Of a DNA stretch of 64,000 nt, positions 18,259-25,480 are shown one piece after another. The DNA comes from Jeongeupia naejangsanensis (GTDB taxonomy: Bacteria > Pseudomonadota > Gammaproteobacteria > Burkholderiales > Chitinibacteraceae), in contig NZ_JAESND010000005.1 of NCBI RefSeq assembly GCF_016865585.1, forward strand, positions 124,001 to 188,000. The letters are read 5' to 3'. Below the pieces are notes generated by a model. That model did not search any database, was not told the DNA's origin, and saw only the letters and a program-made list of their open reading frames with translations. The first letter of the stretch is position 1. Each line of letters begins with the position of its first letter. Position numbers and translations under genes: made by a program.

Positions 18259-18645
18259 ATGCATTGCTATGGCAAGATTTTGAAATCTTATGATGATATT
18301 GATTTCATTGAAATTCATTACGATACCGAAATGATTTCCTACTCGGCCGTGAGAGGCTTGATAGAAATATCAACGTCGCGATCTTTGGAAAAACCAGAGG
18401 AAGAGGTTGATGCAAAATTTCTGGCGAAACAGCTTGCTGATAGCGCCTGGTTCGGCCCAAGACATATTGCTATGGGTGTGATTCATAGATTTGTGCTTTA
18501 TCCAATTGGCAGGGCCATTTTGCTTATCATTACTGTTGGTAAATATCCAAATCCAAACAAAAAGCACAACCCAATCTTTGTGGCAAATTTTGTATTTATA
18601 TTTTTTCTGGTAGCGTTGGCTCTAATAACCATTGGACAAGCCTGA
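18259..18645 (+). CDS. AT-rich membrane protein of unknown function
   Basis: A 128-residue protein I do not recognise. The first ~70 residues are soluble and acidic. Two hydrophobic stretches follow (HRFVLYPIGRAILLIITVG and NPIFVANFVFIFFLVALALI), separated by a polar PNPNKKHN loop, so it is probably anchored by two helices. Its base composition is clearly more AT-rich than the surrounding genome, with codons such as ATA, AGA and TTG, which suggests recent acquisition. Its ribosome binding site lies inside a hairpin. The neighbours give no functional clue. Confidence 0.65.
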   Translation: MHCYGKILKSYDDIDFIEIHYDTEMISYSAVRGLIEISTSRSLEKPEEEVDAKFLAKQLADSAWFGPRHIAMGVIHRFVLYPIGRAILLIITVGKYPNPNKKHNPIFVANFVFIFFLVALALITIGQA

Positions 18646-18665
18646 CACACCACTGAATCGGGGGC

Positions 18666-19040
18666 ATGACCGCAATGTTCAAGACTGTCGATTCCATCGT
18701 GCTGTTTGTTGCCGATATCGAAGCCGCAGCCCGGTGGTATGCAGCCTTGCTGTCGGCTGATGTCGAATACGAAAACGCTTTCTATGCCTTTGTGCGCGGT
18801 CCGGGCGTGACCCTCGGTTTTCATCCGGCAGACAACAAATGCCCCGGTGGGGTCGGTGGCACGACGGTGTACTGGACCGTGGACGACCTGCCGGCGTCGA
18901 TCGCGCGGCTGCAGACCCTTGGCGCCAGGCTGTACCGCGGTCCGATGGTCACCAGCTTCGGGGCGCAGGCCGCCATGCTGCTGGACCCGTTCGGTTGCAG
19001 CATCGGGCTCAACCAGCTGGCGCCCGGCGAAGCGCGCTAG
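18666..19040 (+). CDS. VOC-family (glyoxalase/bleomycin-resistance-like) protein
   Basis: A 124-residue single-module vicinal-oxygen-chelate protein: DSIVLFVADIEAAARWYAALL at the start, TVYWTVDDLPASIARLQTLGA in the middle and AAMLLDPFGCSIGL at the end. Such proteins are dimeric metalloenzymes or drug-binding proteins; the role here is unknown. The start could be ATG 18666 or 18675; GGGGGC precedes both. Confidence 0.75.
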   Translation: MTAMFKTVDSIVLFVADIEAAARWYAALLSADVEYENAFYAFVRGPGVTLGFHPADNKCPGGVGGTTVYWTVDDLPASIARLQTLGARLYRGPMVTSFGAQAAMLLDPFGCSIGLNQLAPGEAR

Positions 19041-19392
19041 TCGGCCGCTGCGCCAGGCATGCCTGACCGGCACCACATCCGGCCATCGTGGCGCGCGACG
19101 ATCTGTTCCATGGTCTTGGTTCGGTACCTCGGCTGCTTGTCGGATCGGCACAAATGCTTAATATCGAATTTTGTTTTGCTTACTGATGTTGTGTGGCTTT
19201 GGTGAGATGTCACGGCTTGGCTGGATTCACGGGACACGGTGGCGGGCGTATTCTCGACGGATACCGCACCGGTTTTGACCGGTGTGCACTGCGTACCGGT
19301 CCGTGTACGCGGTGGATTCTTCGAGGTATCTCCGATACAGGCCGGTCCGCACAGCGGCCCGGCTTCACCCTGCCGCACAGCCCTGGAGCACC
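19041..19392. other. Intergenic region with two hairpins upstream of a GNAT gene
   Basis: About 350 bases without a supported gene. The left part is AT-rich near 19150. Two inverted repeats lie at 19265-19286 (CACCGGT-TTTG-ACCGGTG) and 19291-19310 (GCGTAC/GTACGC). They would form hairpins in the leader of the next gene. No known riboswitch class is recognised. Confidence 0.4.
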
Positions 19393-19833
19393 ATGATCAG
19401 CGAAGCAAGCAGTCTGGATTTTCCGTTCATCGAGAAGGTGACCCGCCAGAACATGGCGCACCATTACACGCAATACGGCATGGAATGGCAGGACGAGGCG
19501 TTCTTGCAGCGCCTGACCGTGAGCGACAATTTCGTCGTGCTGGACAAGGGCGAGCGCGTAGCGGTGATCCGGATCACCGCGAGCCCGCAGCATCTGTACA
19601 TCAACGACCTGCAGGTGATTCCCGCTGCGCAACGCAACGGCATCGGCACCAGACTGCTCGACCATGCGATGTCGCTGGCGAAGACCCGGAACCTCGAAGC
19701 CGTTCGCCTGTGCGTCTTCAAGGGCAATTCGGCGAAGAAGTTCTACGAAAAGCTCGGCTTTGATCACGTCGGTGAACAGGGCAACGTGCTGCGGATGGAG
19801 CGCAGGCTCGAAGCCTGCGCCGTGCCCGGTTAG
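19393..19833 (+). CDS. GNAT-family N-acetyltransferase
   Basis: A 146-residue acetyltransferase with the motif A segment LYINDLQVIPAAQRNGIGTRLLDHAM (Q-x-x-G-x-G variant RNGIG) and the motif B segment FKGNSAKKFYEKLGFDHV. The start ATG 19393 has TGGAG upstream; a longer frame from 19282 is less likely. Its stop overlaps the convergent sulfatase-maturase gene by four bases. Confidence 0.8.
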   Translation: MISEASSLDFPFIEKVTRQNMAHHYTQYGMEWQDEAFLQRLTVSDNFVVLDKGERVAVIRITASPQHLYINDLQVIPAAQRNGIGTRLLDHAMSLAKTRNLEAVRLCVFKGNSAKKFYEKLGFDHVGEQGNVLRMERRLEACAVPG

Positions 19834-21122
19834 GCGGCACGCAGCCGCCGCATCTGCGGCACCGCGTGATCGTAAAAACCTTTCCAGCCCTCGCACAGAT
19901 AGCTGAGGTTGCCTTCGCCCGGCCGGGTCTTGAGCAGCCGGGTGCGCGGGCATTCGCCGTAGCACAGCTTCAGGTGCGGGCAGCGGCGGCACTCGCCCGG
20001 CAGGCTGTTGAACTTGTCGAGGCCGAATTCGAGCTGGCGCAGCGAGAACACCATGCCGGCGAGCGACTGCTCGCCGATCCGGCCGATCTCGTATTCCGGG
20101 TAGACGTAGTGGTCGCACGAATACACACGGCCATCCTGTTCGATGGCGACGTTCTTGCCGCAGAACGGGCTGCTCGTGCACAGCTGCGCCGGCTTGCCCT
20201 GCAGCTGGGCGATTGTGGTTTCGAACTGGTTGATCTTGATCCGGTTCAGGTCGAGGGCGAACCATTCGTCGAACACCGTCGACAGGAAGCCGCCCCAGTC
20301 GGCCGGATCGACGCTCCAGTCGGTGACGATGGACAGCGGATGGCCGGGCCGCGCGCGCGGGCTGCCCTGCGGCGCCAGCCGCTGACTGTCCAGATGCCCC
20401 GGCGCGACGTGCTCGAACTGCTTCGGCTCGACGCAGGGGATGAACTGCATGTAGGTCGAGCCGAGTTCGTCGCGCAGGAAGCGGTACACGGCTAGCGGTT
20501 GCAGCGCGTTCTTGCGGTTGATCACCGTCAGCGTGCTGAACGGCACGGCGTATTTCTTCAGGATCTGCGCGCCGCGGAACACCGCGTCGAAGCTCGATTT
20601 GCCGCTCTTGGTCGGCCGGTAGGCGTCGTGCAGTTCGCGCGGGCCGTCGATGCTCAGCCCGACCAGAAAGCCCGCCTCGGCGAGGAAGGCCCCCCAGTCG
20701 TCATCGAGCAGCGTCCCGTTGGTCTGCAGGTCGTTGGAGATGCGCCGGCCCGGCGGCAGGTGCTTCTGCTGCAGCGCGACGATGCGGCGGAAGAAGTCGA
20801 CGCCGAGCAGCGTCGGCTCGCCGCCATGCCAGGTGAAGACGATCTCGTCGACGTCCTGGCTGGCGATGTAGTCGACGACGAAGGTCTCGAGCAGTGCGTC
20901 GCCGATGCGCTGGTTCTTCTGGTCGAGCAGGCCTTCCTTGCTCAGGTAATAGCAGTAGTTGCAGTCGAGGTTGCACGCCGAGCCGACCGCCTTGACGGTC
21001 GCGTGCATGTAGCGGCTGACGCCGTGGCCGGGCTTGTTGTCGCCGGCGTCGAGCCAGGTCTGCAGCGCTTCGGGGCTGATGTTGAGGCGCTTGGCGTGGT
21101 TCAGGGTTTCGGTGCTGTGCAT
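19830..21122 (-). CDS. Anaerobic sulfatase-maturating enzyme (radical SAM, SPASM)
   Basis: A 430-residue radical-SAM enzyme that converts a Ser or Cys in a sulfatase to formylglycine. The CNLDCNYCYY motif (CxxxCxxC) near residue 53 binds the SAM-linked 4Fe-4S cluster. C-terminal cysteines in CTSSPFCG, CDHYVYP and CRRCPHLKLCYGECPR provide the two SPASM auxiliary clusters. It needs no oxygen, unlike FGE. The start at 21122 gives the family's usual length. The sulfatase at 22099 on the same strand is its evident client. Confidence 0.88.
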   Translation of the reverse strand: MHSTETLNHAKRLNISPEALQTWLDAGDNKPGHGVSRYMHATVKAVGSACNLDCNYCYYLSKEGLLDQKNQRIGDALLETFVVDYIASQDVDEIVFTWHGGEPTLLGVDFFRRIVALQQKHLPPGRRISNDLQTNGTLLDDDWGAFLAEAGFLVGLSIDGPRELHDAYRPTKSGKSSFDAVFRGAQILKKYAVPFSTLTVINRKNALQPLAVYRFLRDELGSTYMQFIPCVEPKQFEHVAPGHLDSQRLAPQGSPRARPGHPLSIVTDWSVDPADWGGFLSTVFDEWFALDLNRIKINQFETTIAQLQGKPAQLCTSSPFCGKNVAIEQDGRVYSCDHYVYPEYEIGRIGEQSLAGMVFSLRQLEFGLDKFNSLPGECRRCPHLKLCYGECPRTRLLKTRPGEGNLSYLCEGWKGFYDHAVPQMRRLRAA

Positions 21123-21136
21123 GATGTATCCGGTAT

Positions 21137-22051
21137 TCAGGCGTGGTGCGGTGTGCGGCTGGCGCGGGCGAGCGACGGTCGCAGCGCGCGGTAGGCGTCG
21201 GCGTAGCCGCGCAGTTGTTGCGTCAATGGCCGGTCGGCCGGGTGTTTGTGGACCAGCGCGTCGGTGACGGCGGTGTCGATCAGCGTCAGCTGGGCATCGA
21301 TGAACTGCTGCCATCGCCCGGCCATCTGCGGCGAACGTGCGGCCATCATGGCAACGAGCGGTACCGGCGACAGGTTGAAGAAGCCGTGGTGCGGAATGCG
21401 CGTCCATACCGCTGGCGCGTGCAGCTCGGCCGCCAGTGTGGCGTACAGTGGCCGGCCCCAGTGGGCCTTGTCGGTGGCGAGGGCGTTGCGATGGGCATAC
21501 AGCGCGTCGAGGTAGGCCGGGTCGACGACGTCGGTGGCGTCGGTCAGTGGCGCATGGCCGTCGCGCTGGCCGGGAGCGATGCAGTCGGCATCGCCCAATT
21601 CGCCCTGCCGGCTGGCGAGCACCGCGTGCTGCAGCCGGTCGGCGCGCAGCGCGTCGAGCGGCACGACTTCGCACGCCAGCGGTTTGTGGTCGGCGTGCAG
21701 CCCGCACAAGCCGGCATCGTCGCGCGCCGGGCAGCGCTGCAGCGACGGATAGTCGACCGCCTGCAGCGTGATCTGCAGCGCGTCGCCGTCGGGCGCCGGC
21801 AGCAGCAGGGAATGGTCGATGTCGGCCTGTGCGGCGAGATCAGCGGCGGTGAAGTCGCCGCGCAGGGGCCGGATGCGGCGCAGCGCGAGCACGCCGATGA
21901 AACGGGTCTCGAAGCGCAGCAGCTCGTCCAGCGTCAGCAGCGGCGGGGTATTGCAGCACTGGCCGCAGGCATTGCAGCGGAAGGCGAAGTGGCCGGCCGG
22001 CGGCGGATTCCGGGCTGCAACTGGAAACGGGATCGGATGGATGATGGTCAT
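21137..22051 (-). CDS. YkgJ-like cysteine-cluster protein in the sulfatase locus
   Basis: A 304-residue protein. Its N-terminal third has the Cys pattern of YkgJ-family proteins: CNACGQCCNTPP near residue 26, and later CPARDDAGLCGLH and ACEVVPLDALRA, probably holding a metal or Fe-S centre. The C-terminal two thirds are Ala-rich and unrecognised. It lies between the sulfatase and maturase genes, 14 bases before the latter, so it may support maturation or electron supply. The ATG at 22051 has no Shine-Dalgarno and follows a terminator-like hairpin directly. Confidence 0.65.
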   Translation of the reverse strand: MTIIHPIPFPVAARNPPPAGHFAFRCNACGQCCNTPPLLTLDELLRFETRFIGVLALRRIRPLRGDFTAADLAAQADIDHSLLLPAPDGDALQITLQAVDYPSLQRCPARDDAGLCGLHADHKPLACEVVPLDALRADRLQHAVLASRQGELGDADCIAPGQRDGHAPLTDATDVVDPAYLDALYAHRNALATDKAHWGRPLYATLAAELHAPAVWTRIPHHGFFNLSPVPLVAMMAARSPQMAGRWQQFIDAQLTLIDTAVTDALVHKHPADRPLTQQLRGYADAYRALRPSLARASRTPHHA

Positions 22052-22056
22052 GGTGG

Positions 22057-22090
22057 CAAAAACCGCACGCCGCGCGGGGCGGCGTGCGGT
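22057..22090 (-). terminator. Terminator or attenuator between sulfatase and ykgJ-like gene
   Basis: Read on the minus strand, a perfect 12-bp stem (ACCGCACGCCGC / GCGGCGTGCGGT, 5-base loop) is followed by TTTTG. It lies after the sulfatase stop and six bases before the ykgJ-like start. Partial read-through would give much sulfatase and little maturase. Confidence 0.75.
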
Positions 22091-22098
22091 GTTTCGGC

Positions 22099-24084
22099 TT
22101 AGTAGAAGCCGCGCGGTCGCAGCGGGCTGACCCCGCCGACGTCGGTCATGTAACCCTTCCAGTGGCCGATCAGGCTGCTGGTCAGCGCCGGATACTGCGC
22201 CGACAGGTCGGTGGTTTCACCACGGTCGCTGTTCAGGTCGAACAGTTCCCAGTGGCCGTCGAGCGGGCCGAACGGCGGTTCGGTGAAGCGCGCCTTCCAG
22301 CGGCCGTCAGCACTGTAGATCGCCGTGCGGCCGTAGGTTTCCTCGCCGAACGGCGTGTTGCGCACCGGGGCCGGCGTGGCCTGCTGCAGCGCGTCGACCA
22401 GCGACTTGCCGGTGACCGGGTAGACGTAGCGGTCCTTGTAGACCACCTTGCCCTTGTTCAGGTCCTTGCCGGTTTTCGGGTCGATCTGCGGCGGTGCGGG
22501 AACCGAAGGCACGGTGACCTTGGCCAGCGCGAGGAAGGTCGCGGTGTTGTCGGTCACGTGGGTGAAGCCGCGCAACGGCTGCTGCGACGTCTTCTGCCCC
22601 GGCAGCTTGGCGATCGCCGGCGTCGAGATGCTGCCCTCGCCCATCATGCCCTTCAGCTGCGAGAACGGCGTCGCGCTGACTTCTGCCCAGCGCAGTCCGT
22701 ACGACAGCCCCGGCTGGCCGAACGATGCGTCGGTGCCGAGTTTTTCGTACTTGCCCGGTTGCGCATTGGCGGTGTCGGTCGCTTTCGGATCGGCGCCCGA
22801 ATCGATCGGCCAGCCTTCGGCGCCATTGTCGGACTGGAACAGGATGAAGGTGTTGTCGTACTGGCCGGTGTCCTTCAGGTACTTCACCAGACGGCCGATG
22901 TTGTGGTCGAGGTTGGACACCATGCCGGCGTAGATTTCCATGTAGCGCGCCTGGGCCTTCTTCTCGTCGGCGGACAGGCTGGCCCACTTCTTCACCACGC
23001 GGCCCTGGCCGTATTCGGTGTAACCGGCCGACGCCGGATTGACCGCGTTGATGTACTTGGCGCCGACGGTGCCGTTGGCGGCGGTGGCCGGCGAGCGCGT
23101 CAGCGTCTCGGCAACGTCGACCGACTTTGCCTGGCCGGCCGGAATCAGCCCCTTGGCCTGCAGCCGGGCGTAACGCGCGGCGGCGACGGCTTCGTAGCCC
23201 TGGTCGTACTTGCCCTTGTACTGGCTCAGCCAGGGTTCCGGTACCTGCAGCGGCCAGTGCGGCGAGGTGTAGGCGGCGTAGGCGAAGAACGGCTTGCCGT
23301 CCTTGCGGTTGGATTCGATGTAGCCGATCAGCTTGTCGGTGAAGAAATCGGTCGAGTAGAACACCGCCGGCGTACCGCCGACGCCGCCCGGCTGGCCGGG
23401 CTGGCCCGGCTGCACGTATTTGCCGTCTTCGGTGTAGTTCTTCGAGCCGGCCGCCTCGTGGCCGAAGTGGTTGGCCGCAGCGCCCGGCAGCAGCGAGTAG
23501 CTGCGCTCGAAGCCCCACTGGTCCGGCGTCTTGCCGCCGGCGGCGCCGCCGACGATGTTCGAGCCGAGGTGCCATTTGCCGGCGATATAGGTGTGGTAGC
23601 CGCCGTCCTTGAGCAGCTGCGCGACCGACAGCGAGCTTTCGTTCAGATAGCCCTCGTAGCCCGGCAGACCCTTGCGCTCGTCGCTCGGTGCACCCATCGT
23701 GCCTTCGCCGACCAGATGGTGGTCGGTGCCCGAAATCAGCATCGAGCGGGTGATCGCGCTGACGGTGCCGGTGTGGTGGTTGGTCAGGATGCGGCCGTTG
23801 GCGACCAGTGCGTCGAGGTTCGGCGTGTCGATCTCGCCACCGAAGGCGCCGATGTCCGAATAGCCGAGGTCGTCGGCCATGATGTAGAGGATGTTCGGCC
23901 GGCCGTCGCTGGCCACCGGCGTGGGGGTCGGTACCGGCGTTGGCGTTGGTGTCGTCTGCTGCGCGTTGGTCGTCGCGTCGTTGCTGTCCGAACCGCCGCA
24001 GGCGCTGAGCGCCAGACTGCCGAGTACGGCCGCGTACAGCACGCCGAGCCCGAATTTTTGAGGAAGAATGCCCCGAGTTGGCAT
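22099..24084 (-). CDS. Arylsulfatase-like lipoprotein, Ser-type
   Basis: A 661-residue sulfatase. Residues 1-29 form a lipoprotein signal (lipobox LSAC, Cys29), followed by a Pro-Thr-rich linker (~43-57). The alkaline-phosphatase-like core starts with NILYIMADDLGYSD (metal-binding Asp pair). The formylglycine site, aligned through TRSMLISGTDHH, is SAITR with Ser109 (codon 23758-23760). The consensus is (C/S)-x-(P/A)-x-R, so Ile at the third position is unusual. FQSDNGAEG supplies further metal ligands. The Ser matches the oxygen-independent maturase in the same locus. The start at 24084 has GGGCGGGG upstream; ATG 24120 is the alternative. AT-rich DNA upstream (24121-24180) probably holds the promoter. 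Confidence 0.85.
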   Translation of the reverse strand: MPTRGILPQKFGLGVLYAAVLGSLALSACGGSDSNDATTNAQQTTPTPTPVPTPTPVASDGRPNILYIMADDLGYSDIGAFGGEIDTPNLDALVANGRILTNHHTGTVSAITRSMLISGTDHHLVGEGTMGAPSDERKGLPGYEGYLNESSLSVAQLLKDGGYHTYIAGKWHLGSNIVGGAAGGKTPDQWGFERSYSLLPGAAANHFGHEAAGSKNYTEDGKYVQPGQPGQPGGVGGTPAVFYSTDFFTDKLIGYIESNRKDGKPFFAYAAYTSPHWPLQVPEPWLSQYKGKYDQGYEAVAAARYARLQAKGLIPAGQAKSVDVAETLTRSPATAANGTVGAKYINAVNPASAGYTEYGQGRVVKKWASLSADEKKAQARYMEIYAGMVSNLDHNIGRLVKYLKDTGQYDNTFILFQSDNGAEGWPIDSGADPKATDTANAQPGKYEKLGTDASFGQPGLSYGLRWAEVSATPFSQLKGMMGEGSISTPAIAKLPGQKTSQQPLRGFTHVTDNTATFLALAKVTVPSVPAPPQIDPKTGKDLNKGKVVYKDRYVYPVTGKSLVDALQQATPAPVRNTPFGEETYGRTAIYSADGRWKARFTEPPFGPLDGHWELFDLNSDRGETTDLSAQYPALTSSLIGHWKGYMTDVGGVSPLRPRGFY

Positions 24085-24254
24085 GGCCCCGCCCTGAAAA
24101 TTGTTGTTGGAGCGGACCATGGTAATGAGTAGTCAATAGATCAATTAATACTTAGTTTTCCTGTTTTTAGTGCCATCGGTGTTATGCGAATGAAAGGCTT
24201 ACAGCATGCCGGGCGTACCGTGGTGCAACGACCTTGCCGGCGTGCAGGCCGCCC

Positions 24255-24728
24255 CTACGCTGCGCGATACTGGGCTGCGGTGATGAACTGACCGAATGCC
24301 TCGCACCAGATGATCACCGTGTTGTACTGCACCGGATCGACCGAGGCCGGCAGCGGCACGAGGAAATTCTCGAAGGTCTTCACCTCGCCGATCCGGACCA
24401 TCCGGTCCTTGAGCCGCATGAAGTCCGCCTCGGTCTCGACGAAGGCTGGTGACAGGTACAGCCTGTAATCGGGCCCCGGCGCCAGCCTGCCTTCGAAGCT
24501 CACATGGCCAGCGCCGAGCGATACCTTGCCCTCGCCCCAGTGCAGCGCATCGCTGTCGCGCAGTTCACGGCGGAACTGGCCGACGTAATGCGCTTTTCCG
24601 GCCTGTGCCACGACTGCGGCATCCGACGGTGCATCCGGCGCAGTCAGGATGGGCAGGAGGTACACCCCCAGGCCGAATCCGGCCCACAGCGCAAACAGGT
24701 GCGAGCCCAGCAACAACCACTTTTTCAT
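24255..24728 (-). CDS. DM13-domain protein with N-terminal membrane anchor
   Basis: A 157-residue protein. Residues ~1-25 (KKWLLLGSHLFALWAGFGLGVYLL) form a signal anchor, so the rest faces the periplasm. The body matches the DM13 domain: YRLYLSPAFVETEADF, ENFLVPLPASVDPVQYNTVIIWCEAFGQFITAAQY, with the conserved Cys in IIWCEAF. DM13 has been proposed to take part in redox or electron transfer. The start at 24728 was chosen because GGGGAAG lies upstream. It is transcribed towards the sulfatase locus, but 130 bases separate them. Confidence 0.75.
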   Translation of the reverse strand: MKKWLLLGSHLFALWAGFGLGVYLLPILTAPDAPSDAAVVAQAGKAHYVGQFRRELRDSDALHWGEGKVSLGAGHVSFEGRLAPGPDYRLYLSPAFVETEADFMRLKDRMVRIGEVKTFENFLVPLPASVDPVQYNTVIIWCEAFGQFITAAQYRAA

Positions 24729-25181
24729 CGGCTTCCCCATTGGAATGGCGGTGGTGCCGGATGGCCCGCCCACCCCGGTTCAGTCGGCGACGTTGTCGGA
24801 ATATGACAGACGATGTGCCTTTTTTTTGCCAGGACCACCGGTGGTGGCCGGCGTCATCGGGGGCGATGACCGCGGCGAGGGGGTGTGCTGCCGGTTTTGA
24901 CGCAGGGCGTGTCGCAACCGCTGTCGTCCGGCCTTGCTACTCGGGGCATTGTTGATATTCAGCGACAAAAAAGCATGCGTCATGCGGGAAATCGGCCATC
25001 TGCACGGCATGCCGGTTTGCGCGGCTTTTCGACGTGGCTTCGGTACGAACCGGGTGTCTGCCGTGCGCCAATTCCTATCCGTATTTGTAAGAAATTCCGA
25101 TGGCATGATCTCCGGATTGTTGAGTCAGACATCTACGGCAACAACAGGCCCACATTGGTTTTGATTTGATTTGAAAGCTAA

Positions 25182-25206
25182 ATGACAAAAGTTGGATTTT
25201 TGTCAT
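25182..25206. promoter_or_regulatory. Inverted repeat upstream of the NRPS gene
   Basis: ATGACAAAA and TTTTGTCAT form a perfect 9-base inverted repeat with a 7-base spacer, about 275 bases before the NRPS start. It is a candidate operator or weak terminator. Confidence 0.4.
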
Positions 25207-25430
25207 GATTTTACTTTCCAAAAACTGTCTAAGTTCAAACGTAAAGCCGATATGAATGTTGTTTGTAATCAATAAAAAAGAAGTATATCAATATAACTTA
25301 ATATTAAATTACGTTAGTTTACATTAATACATGTTTTGTAAGATGACGGTGTGAGCCCGGTGTCGTTACTGTTTTCGCGAATGGTTACATTCATAGCAAG
25401 TCATTAAGAAATAAAAACCTGAATGATATT

Positions 25431-25444
25431 GCTGTGGCCATAGC
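25431..25444. promoter_or_regulatory. Near-palindrome close to the NRPS start
   Basis: GCTGTGGCCATAGC is symmetric except for one base pair, and lies 37 bases before the start codon. It is a possible repressor site or 5' leader hairpin. Confidence 0.3.
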
Positions 25445-25480
25445 AAAAACTTATAAACATCGAAGGTTTTCAAGCCAGCC

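Larger units (their letters stand above)
24729..25480. other. Long intergenic region upstream of the NRPS, AT-rich on the right
   Basis: About 750 bases with no supported gene. From ~25120 the DNA becomes strikingly AT-rich against a GC-rich genome, with many possible -10 and -35 elements. It is the only long non-coding region next to the NRPS cluster and must hold its promoter. Two inverted repeats in it are listed separately. The AT-richness suggests H-NS/MvaT-type silencing or foreign origin. Confidence 0.6.

Noticed and set aside
16847-19833. Run of small HIT, GNAT, VOC and unknown genes as an integron cassette array
   Set aside because: No attC-like sites with matching core sequences (RYYYAAC ... 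GTTRRRY) were found between the genes, and no integrase is present. The genes look like separate accessory insertions.
23900-23960. Thr-Pro repeat in the sulfatase as a tandem DNA repeat element
   Set aside because: It encodes a short PT-rich linker after the lipobox, a common feature of surface lipoproteins.
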